Source: an uncultured Pseudomonadota bacterium
GTDB taxonomy: Bacteria; SAR324; NAC60-12
Assembly (NCBI GenBank): GCA_913056375.1
Contig: CAJXNF010000129.1
Span: forward strand, 1 to 7,526
Reading direction: 5' to 3'
DNA: 7,526 nt
Under the pieces are notes generated by a model that worked only from the letters and a program-made list of their open reading frames with translations, was not told the origin of the DNA and did no database searches. Shown one piece after another: positions 1-6,564 of the stretch (position 1 is the stretch's first letter; each line of letters starts with the position of its first letter). The translations under genes were made by a program, and so were the position numbers.

Positions 1-465
1 TTGCTTGCCTACTTGGCGCCCTTTCAGTGTGAGATTTCTATGTTTGGTAGCGACTACAACGCTGATGAATTAGAGCAAGCACTGAAACAAGCAGACATCC
101 TGGTTAGTACCGTTCCTGCCACTCCTCAAACCAACAATATTTTGGATGCGGTGCGCCTAGCTTTACTACCCAAACACGCAATTTTTTTGAATTTTGGTCG
201 AAGCAACATCGTCGACACACCAACTTTGATCCAAATGCTGGAAACAGAACAGCTAGCTGGGGCTGTGCTAGATGTCACCGATGACGAACCTTTAGGTCCG
301 AATGATCCGCTTTGGACTACTCCTAATCTCCTTCTGACTCAGCACACTTCTGGAGGGATGCCCCAAGAAACTGACAGGAAATTGGATTTCTTCGATAATA
401 ATCTTCAGCGATTTCAAAGAGGAGAAGAGCTGATCAACGAAATTGACCTTAGTAAGGGGTACTAA
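1..465 (+). CDS. D-2-hydroxyacid dehydrogenase, GhrA-like, C-terminal part (5' partial)
   Basis: This is the C-terminal 154 residues of an NAD(P)-dependent D-isomer-specific 2-hydroxyacid dehydrogenase. The frame is open from base 1, so the true start and the dinucleotide-binding glycine motif lie upstream of the window. What is seen: the segment ADILVSTVPATPQT (residues 31-44), typical of the cofactor domain; the catalytic Arg in LNFGRSNIVD (Arg67); the Glu in LDVTDDEPL (Glu96); and the acid/base His in TQHTSGG (His115). The spacing matches the family, and the tail ending in DLSKGY resembles the GhrA-like glyoxylate/hydroxypyruvate reductase branch, which reduces 2-keto acids in the cytoplasm. 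The Arg motif reads GRS rather than the common GRG. The stop codon is followed after one base by the next gene's ATG, so the two are almost certainly co-transcribed. The exact substrate cannot be read from this fragment. Confidence 0.88.
   Translation: MLAYLAPFQCEISMFGSDYNADELEQALKQADILVSTVPATPQTNNILDAVRLALLPKHAIFLNFGRSNIVDTPTLIQMLETEQLAGAVLDVTDDEPLGPNDPLWTTPNLLLTQHTSGGMPQETDRKLDFFDNNLQRFQRGEELINEIDLSKGY
454..459 (+). promoter_or_regulatory. Ribosome binding site of the enolase-superfamily gene
   Basis: AAGGGG lies 7 bases before the ATG at 467, inside the last codons of the upstream dehydrogenase gene. It settles the start choice: an in-frame TTG at 443 would add eight residues but would place this Shine-Dalgarno sequence inside the coding region. 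Confidence 0.7.
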
Positions 466-466
466 G

Positions 467-1666
467 ATGCCATTGATTCGGCAAATAAGAACCTTATTAC
501 TAAGCTCCGCATACGCCCACGCAGAACATCCAGAAATTCTTGAGTGCTTCCCAAATGGTCCTAAACGAACGGTGGGAATGGTAGAAATCACTCTGGACAA
601 TGGAGTGAAGGGGGTTGGAGAAGGTTACCTCGCTGTGTTTGCTCCCGAAGTTTTCAGAGCCATTGTGGACTTGTGCAGACCCTATCTGGAAGGTACGGAG
701 GCATTCGACCGCAAGGAGCGAGTTCGAGACTTGTGCAGAATCTGCGATTATTGGTCTCTGCAAGGGGCTGCACGACATGTGATCAGTGCTTTCGAAATTG
801 CCTTGGTAGATGCCCATTCAAAAAGTCTAGATAAGCCCGCTTGGCAGCTTTTTACAGATTCTCCCGAAACAAGCATCCGAGCTTATGGGAGTGGCGGCAT
901 CTGTGATACCAAGGAGCACTTCACCCAAGAGATGGACATGCTCTCAGAATTGGGCATTGATCTCTTTAAAATTCGCTCAGTCAAAACGGATATTTATCGC
1001 ACCGCTTGGGTTTTAAATGAAGCAAAAGACAGAGGGATGCAGGTAGGGGTAGACATGTGCCAAAATTTGGCAAATCCTCCTCAAGCGGTCAACGATGTCG
1101 TTCAGTTCATTGAACAAACTCAGAATCTTTCAGGCCAGGAAATGGCCTTTGTTGAGGAAGCAATTGGGCCTCATGATACCGAGGGCTTCAAAGAATTGAG
1201 AAAAAAGACTCGTGTTCCAGTTTGTGGAGGAGAAATCATTACCACGCCATGGGACATGATCAGCCGAATGAGAGATCATGTGTACGAATTTGTTCAGCCT
1301 GATGCCTCTGTGATTGGTGGTTTTTCTGCGTTGGAAGAGATTTTTGCAGCATCGGAGGAGACAAAAACGGCGGCAGTGGTTCATGCTTGGGGAGGGCCTG
1401 TCGCAATGATGGCCAATTACCATGCGGCATTTGGGCTGGGAGGAAAATTGGTTGAGTACCCTATGTTAGCCTTTCCTCTGGGGGATGTCTTGCTCTCAGA
1501 TAGTTTACGCATTGAGAATGGGCACATCATCTGTCCAACCACCCCTGGAATTGGGATTGAGATCACTCCTGAAGTGGAAGCAGAATTCCCCTTTGATCCA
1601 GAAGCAGTTTACTCCTGCAAACTGCTCAATCGTGGCGCCCCTAGTGATGAATCTTGGAAAGACTGA
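467..1666 (+). CDS. Enolase-superfamily sugar-acid dehydratase/racemase (mandelate racemase subgroup)
   Basis: A 399-residue enzyme with the enolase-superfamily architecture: an N-terminal capping domain (about 1-125) and a TIM barrel (about 135-370). Residues visible: metal ligands Asp196 (VGVDMCQN), Glu230 (FVEEAIGP) and Glu256 (CGGEII); the His-Asp dyad Asp279 (VQPDAS) and His306 (VVHAWGG); and Glu330 (VEYP). The spacings of 26 between the last two metal ligands and 27 between Asp and His equal those of mandelate racemase (E221/E247, D270/H297). Members abstract the proton alpha to a carboxylate, most often dehydrating sugar acids. The barrel lysine motif, normally KxK, reads K168-I-R170, so the usual base lysine is Arg. 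The start at ATG 467 is backed by AAGGGG 7 bases upstream. The gene lies 2 bases after the dehydrogenase stop and overlaps the GntR gene by about 20 bases. The exact substrate is not readable; a dehydratase is favoured over a racemase from context. Confidence 0.87.
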   Translation: MPLIRQIRTLLLSSAYAHAEHPEILECFPNGPKRTVGMVEITLDNGVKGVGEGYLAVFAPEVFRAIVDLCRPYLEGTEAFDRKERVRDLCRICDYWSLQGAARHVISAFEIALVDAHSKSLDKPAWQLFTDSPETSIRAYGSGGICDTKEHFTQEMDMLSELGIDLFKIRSVKTDIYRTAWVLNEAKDRGMQVGVDMCQNLANPPQAVNDVVQFIEQTQNLSGQEMAFVEEAIGPHDTEGFKELRKKTRVPVCGGEIITTPWDMISRMRDHVYEFVQPDASVIGGFSALEEIFAASEETKTAAVVHAWGGPVAMMANYHAAFGLGGKLVEYPMLAFPLGDVLLSDSLRIENGHIICPTTPGIGIEITPEVEAEFPFDPEAVYSCKLLNRGAPSDESWKD

Positions 1667-2396
1667 AAGGTCAGAAAGTAATTCTCCGTTGAGCAACATA
1701 AGACCTCTCGAAAAAATTGATCGTTCCAGCCTCAGAGATCAGGTTCTCACTTCGATCAGAAACGCAATTATCACCGGAAAATTAAAGGCTTCCGATAAGA
1801 TCTCGGAAGTTGAATTGAGTGAACAGCTGGGGGTCAGCCGAACTCCCGTACGGGAAGCCATTCGTACTCTGGAACTCCACGGCTTCATTGAAGTCCATCC
1901 GAAAAATGGGACCTATATCGCCAGCTTTGACTCAGAGGAGTTACAGGATGGCCTTCATGTTCGAGTTGCTTTGGAGGAATTAGCACTTAAACAGGCATTG
2001 GAGAGGATGAATTCCAGAGATTGGCAAAGGCACTGTGATCATCTCGAACGCTTGATTCAATCCATGTTTGCCGCCGCTGATGAACTGGATCCTGTCTCAG
2101 ATATCGAACTCGATATGGAATTTCATACGTTGATGATGGACGCTGCACAAAACCGGATTCTCAGCCGAAGTTGGAAACTGTCAGGAGCTTCGAACTTCAT
2201 TTGGTCTTTGGAGCACGTGCTTTACCCTCATACCAAAAATGAGCTGAGCGAACATGCCAATCGACATGTCTCATTGTTGGAGGTCTTAAGGGGCAGAAAC
2301 TTGGAAGCCTGCTTGGATGCACTCAGGCATCACATTCTTCGTAAAATTAATGACATCCAGATTGTTGGTACCGAACAAGATTTCCAAAATGCTTAA
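1647..2396 (+). CDS. GntR-family transcriptional regulator, FadR/FCD subfamily
   Basis: A DNA-binding regulator of about 249 residues. The N-terminal winged helix-turn-helix spans about 25-93, with the typical stretches LSEQLGVSRTPVREAIRTLE (58-77) and HPKNGTYIA (84-92). The all-helical FCD effector domain covers about 100-235. Putative FCD metal ligands are Asp156 and His160 (LDMEFH), His207 (HANRH) and His228 or His229 (LRHHI). This metal-site type usually senses carboxylic or sugar acids, which fits the enolase-family dehydratase just upstream. The protein probably controls this unit; local repression is inferred. Start choice is uncertain: ATG 1647 (or GTG 1644) overlaps the preceding gene by 20 bases and lacks a clear Shine-Dalgarno sequence, while TTG 1689 has AGAAAG 10 bases upstream; either keeps the whole wHTH. 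The gene ends 17 bp from the stop of the convergent transporter gene. Confidence 0.9.
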   Translation: MNLGKTERSESNSPLSNIRPLEKIDRSSLRDQVLTSIRNAIITGKLKASDKISEVELSEQLGVSRTPVREAIRTLELHGFIEVHPKNGTYIASFDSEELQDGLHVRVALEELALKQALERMNSRDWQRHCDHLERLIQSMFAAADELDPVSDIELDMEFHTLMMDAAQNRILSRSWKLSGASNFIWSLEHVLYPHTKNELSEHANRHVSLLEVLRGRNLEACLDALRHHILRKINDIQIVGTEQDFQNA

Positions 2397-2413
2397 CAGG
2401 AAGGGATTTCACT

Positions 2414-3580
2414 TTAGTTTTTTGTTGCGTTGTTTTGATTGAGCATGCCTGGGCCGAAGATTCCGAGGATAACACAAAAAACTACGATCAACCCCAAAGC
2501 CCCTTGCAGCCCAATCAATTCGGCCAAAAATCCGATCGTCGGTGGTCCTAACAAAAACCCGCAGTAACCCAAAGTAGCAACTCCAGCGATTCCAGTCCCA
2601 GCAGAGACACCAGGAATCCGGCTCGCCTCTCCAAACATGATCGGGACAATGTTTGCCAAGCCAAACCCCAAGCAAGCAAAACCGAGCCAGGCAGAAAACG
2701 TGGTTCCCCAGACAAGCCCCACACCTAATCCAACTGCACCAAGTGCTGCAGTGAACCTGACGAGTTGAACCCTGCCGAGTTTCAGGATCACCCAATCACC
2801 AGTCAACCTGCCGATCATCATGGTCATCGTAAAGATCGTGAAGGTCAGAGCGGCTTGGCTTGCTGAGGCGCCCAAGACTGAGCTTGAATAGATTGCCGAC
2901 CAGTCCACAGCAGTACCCTCTGAAACCATTCCTAGCAAACACAAAAGACCAAGCGAAAGAACTTTGCCAGAGGGTCTTACCAGTAATGGAGTTTTTTCAC
3001 CTTTTTCTTCCTGACTGGAGGGAATCATCGAGAAGGACGAAGCTCCAAGGATCATCGTCAAAATCAAAGAGGAGAATGCTACGTGTTGGAGAGGTGTAAA
3101 ACCCATAGTCAGGGCAAATGTTGCTGTCGCTCCTCCGGTCATTGCTCCCAGACTCCAGAGTCCATGGAAAGATGACATGATGGGCTTTTCCATTCCATTT
3201 TCCACAATCACAGCCTGAGCGTTCATCGCTACATCCATAGTTCCAATCCCTGCTCCAGCAATGATCAGAACGAGGATGATTATTGGAATCTGATCCAGCC
3301 AAAAAACCAAAGGAAGCAATAAAATCAGCAGACACCCTCCGACAATCACAGGAAGGCGGCTGCCAAATGAGTGGATCACCCTCCCAGCAACAAGCATCAT
3401 TGTGACTGCACCGATGGCATGACACAACAACAGTAACCCCATTTCTGATTCAGTAAGCTGGAACTTATTTTGGAGCCAAGGCAGGTGGGGTGCAATGGAG
3501 GCAAATCCCATCCCGTTTGTAAAGAAAATAAACGAAATGGCGAGGCGTGCCTTGCGGAAAGACACCGCAGAATTATTCAA
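2414..3580 (-). CDS. MFS transporter, YbjJ-like
   Basis: A 388-residue integral membrane protein of the major facilitator superfamily, with about 12 hydrophobic segments in two halves joined by a charged loop (about 187-206, rich in E/K/R). Family marks include the loop after helix 2 (AGRVIHSFGSR, 65-75), MDVAMNAQ (115-122), SFHGLWSLGAMTGG (137-150), EGTAVDWSAIY (221-231) and the second-half loop IGRLTGDW (256-263). These conserved stretches resemble the YbjJ-type inner-membrane carriers, whose substrates are mostly unknown. From context it would move a sugar, polyol or sugar acid across the cytoplasmic membrane. The first available start is TTG at 3580; no ATG occurs before codon 24, which already lies in helix 1, and only a weak purine stretch (AAAGAAA) precedes the TTG. 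The gene follows the aldolase gene on the same strand after 118 bp that contain a nested inverted repeat, and converges with the GntR gene. Confidence 0.87.
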   Translation of the reverse strand: MNNSAVSFRKARLAISFIFFTNGMGFASIAPHLPWLQNKFQLTESEMGLLLLCHAIGAVTMMLVAGRVIHSFGSRLPVIVGGCLLILLLPLVFWLDQIPIIILVLIIAGAGIGTMDVAMNAQAVIVENGMEKPIMSSFHGLWSLGAMTGGATATFALTMGFTPLQHVAFSSLILTMILGASSFSMIPSSQEEKGEKTPLLVRPSGKVLSLGLLCLLGMVSEGTAVDWSAIYSSSVLGASASQAALTFTIFTMTMMIGRLTGDWVILKLGRVQLVRFTAALGAVGLGVGLVWGTTFSAWLGFACLGFGLANIVPIMFGEASRIPGVSAGTGIAGVATLGYCGFLLGPPTIGFLAELIGLQGALGLIVVFCVILGIFGPGMLNQNNATKN

Positions 3581-3621
3581 AGTTTCTTTTGTTCTGGAGT
3601 GAGGAAAGTAGAGAGAAGGAT

Positions 3622-3679
3622 AAGCGCAACAAATTTTTATGTAGTTCTGAATTCAAGAACCAAACTTTTTGTTGCGCTT
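3622..3679. repeat. Nested inverted repeat (12-bp arms) between aldolase and transporter genes
   Basis: AAGCGCAACAAA at 3622-3633 is the exact reverse complement of TTTGTTGCGCTT at 3668-3679. The 34-base interior contains a second hairpin: GTTCT (3644-3648) pairs with AGAAC (3656-3660) around GAATTC. In the minus-strand transcript this gives a two-tier stem just after the aldolase stop codon and about 40 bases before the transporter start. No uridine run follows the outer stem, so a canonical rho-independent terminator is unlikely. An operator, an mRNA-processing or stability hairpin, or a small palindromic repeat element are the alternatives. Confidence 0.6.
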
Positions 3680-3698
3680 GCTAGGGGAAGGGTGAAAT

Positions 3699-4358
3699 TT
3701 ATTTTGGATCTTGCAGTCCGTAAGTCGAGAAACCTTTCATAGTTTCATCAATTTGAGCATCTGTCAGAATGTTTGGCCCACCGATCAACAAGCTATGGTA
3801 GTACTGCTTCGATATCGTCTCCAGTTCCACAGCCAGCCACATAGCTTTGTCCAACGAAGTGCCTGTTGCAATCATCCCATGATTCGCCAATAAGCAACAA
3901 TTTCTGTCTTCCAAAGCCTCCAAAGCATATTGGGACAGCGCTTCAGTACCGTATCGAGCATAGGGTGCACAACGGATCGTTGGTCCACCTGCAGCTGCAA
4001 TCATGTAGTGGCAGGCTGGTATTCCCCGACCTGTGATCGCAATCGTGGTCGCATACGTTGAATGAGTGTGAACCACTCCGTTCACTTGTGGGCGTGACTT
4101 GATGATGTCCAAGTGAAAACGCCACTCTGTTGATGGCTTCATGGGGCCTTCCCAACTTCCGTATTCTCCCTCTAAGGGCATAGAAGCAATCATTTCTGGT
4201 TTCAATTGCTCGTACGGAATCCCGCTTGGAGTGATCAACATCTGGTTCTTGTATCTGGCAGAAATATTCCCAGAGGTACCTTGATTGAGCCCTGTTGCGT
4301 TCATCCAGAGACACTTGTCAATGATTGCTTGTCGTAATTCTTTCTCGGCCTTGGTCAT
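3699..4358 (-). CDS. Class II aldolase, L-fuculose-phosphate-aldolase-like
   Basis: A cytoplasmic zinc aldolase of 219 residues, close to the 215 of E. coli FucA and resembling it along its whole length. Seen: phosphate-binding loops NQGTSGN (25-31) and ITPSG (42-46); STEW with the catalytic Glu78; zinc ligands His97 and His99 (VVHTHS) and His160 (ANHGMIA); the tyrosine region HYMIAAAGG (117-125, Tyr118 matching FucA Tyr113); and the C-terminal STYGL (Tyr213 matching FucA Tyr209). FucA splits L-fuculose 1-phosphate into dihydroxyacetone phosphate and L-lactaldehyde; relatives act on ribulose or other ketose 1-phosphates, or decarboxylate 3-keto-tetronate phosphates. Retention of both tyrosines favours a true DHAP-dependent aldolase. 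ATG start; GGAG lies 10 bases upstream. A 95-bp AT-rich gap separates it from the HAD gene upstream, enough for its own promoter. The exact ketose phosphate is not determined. Confidence 0.9.
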   Translation of the reverse strand: MTKAEKELRQAIIDKCLWMNATGLNQGTSGNISARYKNQMLITPSGIPYEQLKPEMIASMPLEGEYGSWEGPMKPSTEWRFHLDIIKSRPQVNGVVHTHSTYATTIAITGRGIPACHYMIAAAGGPTIRCAPYARYGTEALSQYALEALEDRNCCLLANHGMIATGTSLDKAMWLAVELETISKQYYHSLLIGGPNILTDAQIDETMKGFSTYGLQDPK

Positions 4359-4395
4359 GGAAAGGGTGCTCCAATTGGGGGTTAATTGATTCTTA

Positions 4396-4410
4396 ACTCA
4401 GTAATTGAGT
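4396..4410. promoter_or_regulatory. Candidate operator, ACTCA-N5-TGAGT, upstream of the aldolase gene
   Basis: A perfect 5-bp-arm inverted repeat with a 5-bp spacer lies 38 bp upstream of the aldolase ATG in an AT-rich gap (4359-4453), where a promoter would be expected. Its dyad shape suits a dimeric wHTH regulator such as a GntR protein. Arms this short arise often by chance, so this is only a candidate; no matching site was noticed elsewhere in the window. Confidence 0.28.
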
Positions 4411-4453
4411 CATGGAGGATTACAATTTTAAAAAAAGCATTTTTCAAAAATAA

Positions 4454-5251
4454 CTAAATTCTATTTTTCAACAGATGGTCAACAAGCTCTACAAATCCAG
4501 CTCCACTTTCTTGCCGCGTCACCCAAGTTGGGGGGTGTTGCAGATGATTTTTGAAATTTTGCACATTGGCCACGCCGACAGCATTTGGGAAGTACTGGAA
4601 CATCGGTTCGTCATTCGGGCTATCACCAACAAAAATAAACTTCTCTCGTTGTTCGCTCAATTCGAAGCCCAATTGTGAACTGACAAACCACTGGCATGTC
4701 GAGAGCTTATCATAATCCCCGAACCAACCGTTGACATGAATTGATGAGATTTTGGCAACAGCACCAGCGTCTTCAAATATTTTTTTAATTTTCAGTACAG
4801 CTTCGTTTGGAAGAGGAGCTACATCTTCACAAAAGTCTACCGCCAAATCTGCTTCACGGTAGGCCTGATCTGCACTGATTGCTGAACCAGGAACCTTTTG
4901 GAGAATTTCCTTTTTGAGGGAGGCAAGTTTTGTTTGGTCCTCGAGTCGTCGTTCCTTACTTCTTACATAACATCTGCGCATCTTCGCAGCCTTTCGATCG
5001 TAAGCAAAATAGAACGCTCCGTTTTCTCCCACAACTCCATCAACTGGCCAGAAGCGCGCAATCATATCACACCACCCAGCTGGTCGACCTGTGATGGGTA
5101 TGGTGACTAAGCCAGCTTGATGAAGCTTTTCAATTGCAAGGTATGCTGCTCCTTCCAAGCGACCATCAGTGGTCACTGTGTCATCAATATCAAAGAAAAC
5201 TCCCCGAAGATTTTGACAAACTTCTGCTGGAATATGATTGATCAGGCGCAA
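4454..5251 (-). CDS. HAD-superfamily sugar-phosphate phosphatase, type IIB-like
   Basis: A 265-residue cytoplasmic phosphatase with all four HAD motifs: motif I FFDIDDT (nucleophile Asp21, acid/base Asp23), motif II PITGR (Thr54), motif III Lys182 (YDKLSTCQW) and motif IV GDSPNDEPMF (Asp210, Asp214). The long insert between motifs II and III (about 70-180) is a C2-type cap, as in sucrose-phosphate, trehalose-phosphate and mannosyl-3-phosphoglycerate phosphatases, so the likely substrate is a phosphorylated sugar or polyol. It starts at a TTG (5251-5249) supported by AGAGGAG five bases upstream. The next in-frame ATG is at codon 63, beyond motif I, so TTG must be the start. The first 10 bases overlap the end of the AraM-like dehydrogenase gene, pointing to translational coupling and a linked reaction: the phosphatase may act on the dehydrogenase's substrate or product. 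Confidence 0.88.
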   Translation of the reverse strand: MRLINHIPAEVCQNLRGVFFDIDDTVTTDGRLEGAAYLAIEKLHQAGLVTIPITGRPAGWCDMIARFWPVDGVVGENGAFYFAYDRKAAKMRRCYVRSKERRLEDQTKLASLKKEILQKVPGSAISADQAYREADLAVDFCEDVAPLPNEAVLKIKKIFEDAGAVAKISSIHVNGWFGDYDKLSTCQWFVSSQLGFELSEQREKFIFVGDSPNDEPMFQYFPNAVGVANVQNFKNHLQHPPTWVTRQESGAGFVELVDHLLKNRI

Positions 5252-6564
5252 TTCATCTCCTCTGAGGCGAAATCTTCCAATAATCCAGCATCAGCAGCAA
5301 TATCTAGGAAAGAGAAGCGGTTCCGCATCTCTCGGCAATGGACAATCGCATCGCGATACAGGTCTGCATCTACTCCAAGCTGCTTATAGTTGACGGGCCC
5401 ACCGGAGGACTTGAGCATCTCTTCCATTTCATCAACTGAAATCAAAAACGGCTGCACTTCCGCTTTCAGTTCTGTCCATATTTCCTGCAATCTCTCATTA
5501 GCCTGCTCCAAGGATGCACCTTCAAAGGACTTCTTGACAAACTCATCTCTACATTGTTTGGCTATTTCTTTGCCCATTCGCCTTTCCATATCTGGCAAAT
5601 CAATGATGGTTGACTTCAGCGTTGGGGGTTTATCGGAACGGAGTAACTTGCTTTGAAGTCTGGCCATCGTTAGTGAAGCCACTCCGACTTGTTGTCCATG
5701 AAGAGTTCCAGGGTGTCGGTCTCCTGCGAAGCAATCTAAGTAATGTGAAATCTGGTGTTCGCCCATCGATCCGGAGTTAGAAACTCCTGAAAACGAGACA
5801 CCAAGTCCTCCAAGAGTGAGTACACGATGTAGATATCCAGTCGCTTCGATGTCTCCAATTGCTAAGTTTCCTGCTCGGGAGTTCAATTCTGGTTCATCTT
5901 TTTCCTGGATCGTGTAAGGCGATTGGAGGTACAAAGAGCCCAACAAACGATGAGAAAGCCACCAATCAACTTGAGCAACAGAACGACAGAGGCAATCGCC
6001 AAATCCAGAAGCGGCAAGATAGGCTGGGGCTTCAGCTGAGACTTCCAGATCCACAAAGAATCCTGCTGGAGCATGAGAGGGCAAAGAGATCTTTAGACCA
6101 GAATCCAATCTCATCGAAGCAGTCGTGGAAGTGTAACCGTTCATTGAACCAGCCGTGGCGAAAACAGCATATCTTTGACCGTTCAGCATAGTTGAATGCT
6201 TGCAGACATCGTTGATAGTCCCTGATCCAACTGCTACTACCCCATCATATGTGGCAATTTTTTTTCTCAAGTCTTCCACATATCTGAGGTCTGCGTGAGG
6301 ACTTTCCAAAACCAACACATCCAACTCACCTGTTGCCTTGAAAGCTTCCTTGATTCTCCTACCCAGGGCCTCATATGTTGTTTGATCACAAACCATCACA
6401 AGGTTTTTATTAAAACCAACATCAGCAAGCAGATCTACTTCTATACCAGCTAGGTTCTTTTTAATGACGATTGATTCAAAAGGGACTTTGGCCATTTCTT
6501 GAGTCTCTTGGTTAAACCACCTGCCTGCAACCAAGTCATCAATTAGTTCTGTCCAATTATCCAT
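5242..6564 (-). CDS. AraM-like sn-glycerol-1-phosphate dehydrogenase family protein
   Basis: A 440-residue metal-dependent dehydrogenase of the iron-alcohol-dehydrogenase/dehydroquinate-synthase fold. Seen: an N-terminal Rossmann-like domain with the pyrophosphate loop VGSGTINDVCK (112-122); ATAGSMNGYTSTTAS (136-150); and a helical C-terminal domain with likely metal ligands Asp190 (SGFGDCLCR), His270 (SMGEHQISH) and His289 (TLHGQQVG). The D-H-H pattern and the sequence around it fit the glycerol-1-phosphate dehydrogenase/AraM group, which interconverts DHAP and sn-glycerol 1-phosphate with NAD(P)H; B. subtilis AraM, about 394 residues, is the known bacterial case. This protein is somewhat longer, mainly in the C-terminal helical part. 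ATG start without a strong Shine-Dalgarno sequence. It is the first gene of its unit, overlaps the HAD phosphatase gene by 10 bases and is divergent from the SorC regulator. Oxidation of another polyol phosphate remains possible. Confidence 0.85.
   Translation of the reverse strand: MDNWTELIDDLVAGRWFNQETQEMAKVPFESIVIKKNLAGIEVDLLADVGFNKNLVMVCDQTTYEALGRRIKEAFKATGELDVLVLESPHADLRYVEDLRKKIATYDGVVAVGSGTINDVCKHSTMLNGQRYAVFATAGSMNGYTSTTASMRLDSGLKISLPSHAPAGFFVDLEVSAEAPAYLAASGFGDCLCRSVAQVDWWLSHRLLGSLYLQSPYTIQEKDEPELNSRAGNLAIGDIEATGYLHRVLTLGGLGVSFSGVSNSGSMGEHQISHYLDCFAGDRHPGTLHGQQVGVASLTMARLQSKLLRSDKPPTLKSTIIDLPDMERRMGKEIAKQCRDEFVKKSFEGASLEQANERLQEIWTELKAEVQPFLISVDEMEEMLKSSGGPVNYKQLGVDADLYRDAIVHCREMRNRFSFLDIAADAGLLEDFASEEMNCA
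5257..5263 (-). promoter_or_regulatory. Ribosome binding site of the HAD phosphatase gene
   Basis: AGAGGAG on the minus strand ends five bases before the TTG start at 5251. It sits inside the last codons of the preceding dehydrogenase gene. It is the strongest Shine-Dalgarno match in the window and the reason for accepting the TTG start. Confidence 0.7.

Noticed and set aside
2397..2413. A bidirectional terminator between the convergent GntR and transporter genes.
   Set aside because: The 17-bp gap and its flanks contain no GC-rich hairpin followed by a T-run on either strand.
2409..3425. Long open frames overlapping the transporter gene (minus strand, 2409-2795 and 2997-3425).
   Set aside because: They lie in another frame of a clear MFS gene and read as Cys/Trp/Arg/Ser-rich sequence with no recognisable domain; they are shadows of the real gene.
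2419..3676. An 11-mer TTTTTGTTGCG at 2419-2429 and 3666-3676, at both ends of the transporter gene, resembling element-flanking repeats.
   Set aside because: Several 11-base repeats are expected by chance in 7.5 kb, the sequence is partly homopolymeric, the matches do not extend, and no transposase or target duplication is present.
4372..4388. CAATT-N7-AATTG before the aldolase gene compared with CAATTTAATTG (6571-6581) before the dehydrogenase gene, as a shared operator.
   Set aside because: The spacers differ (7 versus 1 base) and the arms are short and AT-rich, so a common binding site is not supported.
4434..4451. AT-only palindrome ATTTTTCAAAAAT next to a run of A (T on the minus strand) after the HAD gene, resembling a terminator.
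   Set aside because: The stem has no G-C pairs, so it would be too weak for a rho-independent terminator; it is better explained by the AT-rich intergenic composition.
5859..6191. A 110-codon + strand frame inside the AraM-like dehydrogenase gene.
   Set aside because: It is antisense to conserved catalytic regions of the dehydrogenase and has no family features.
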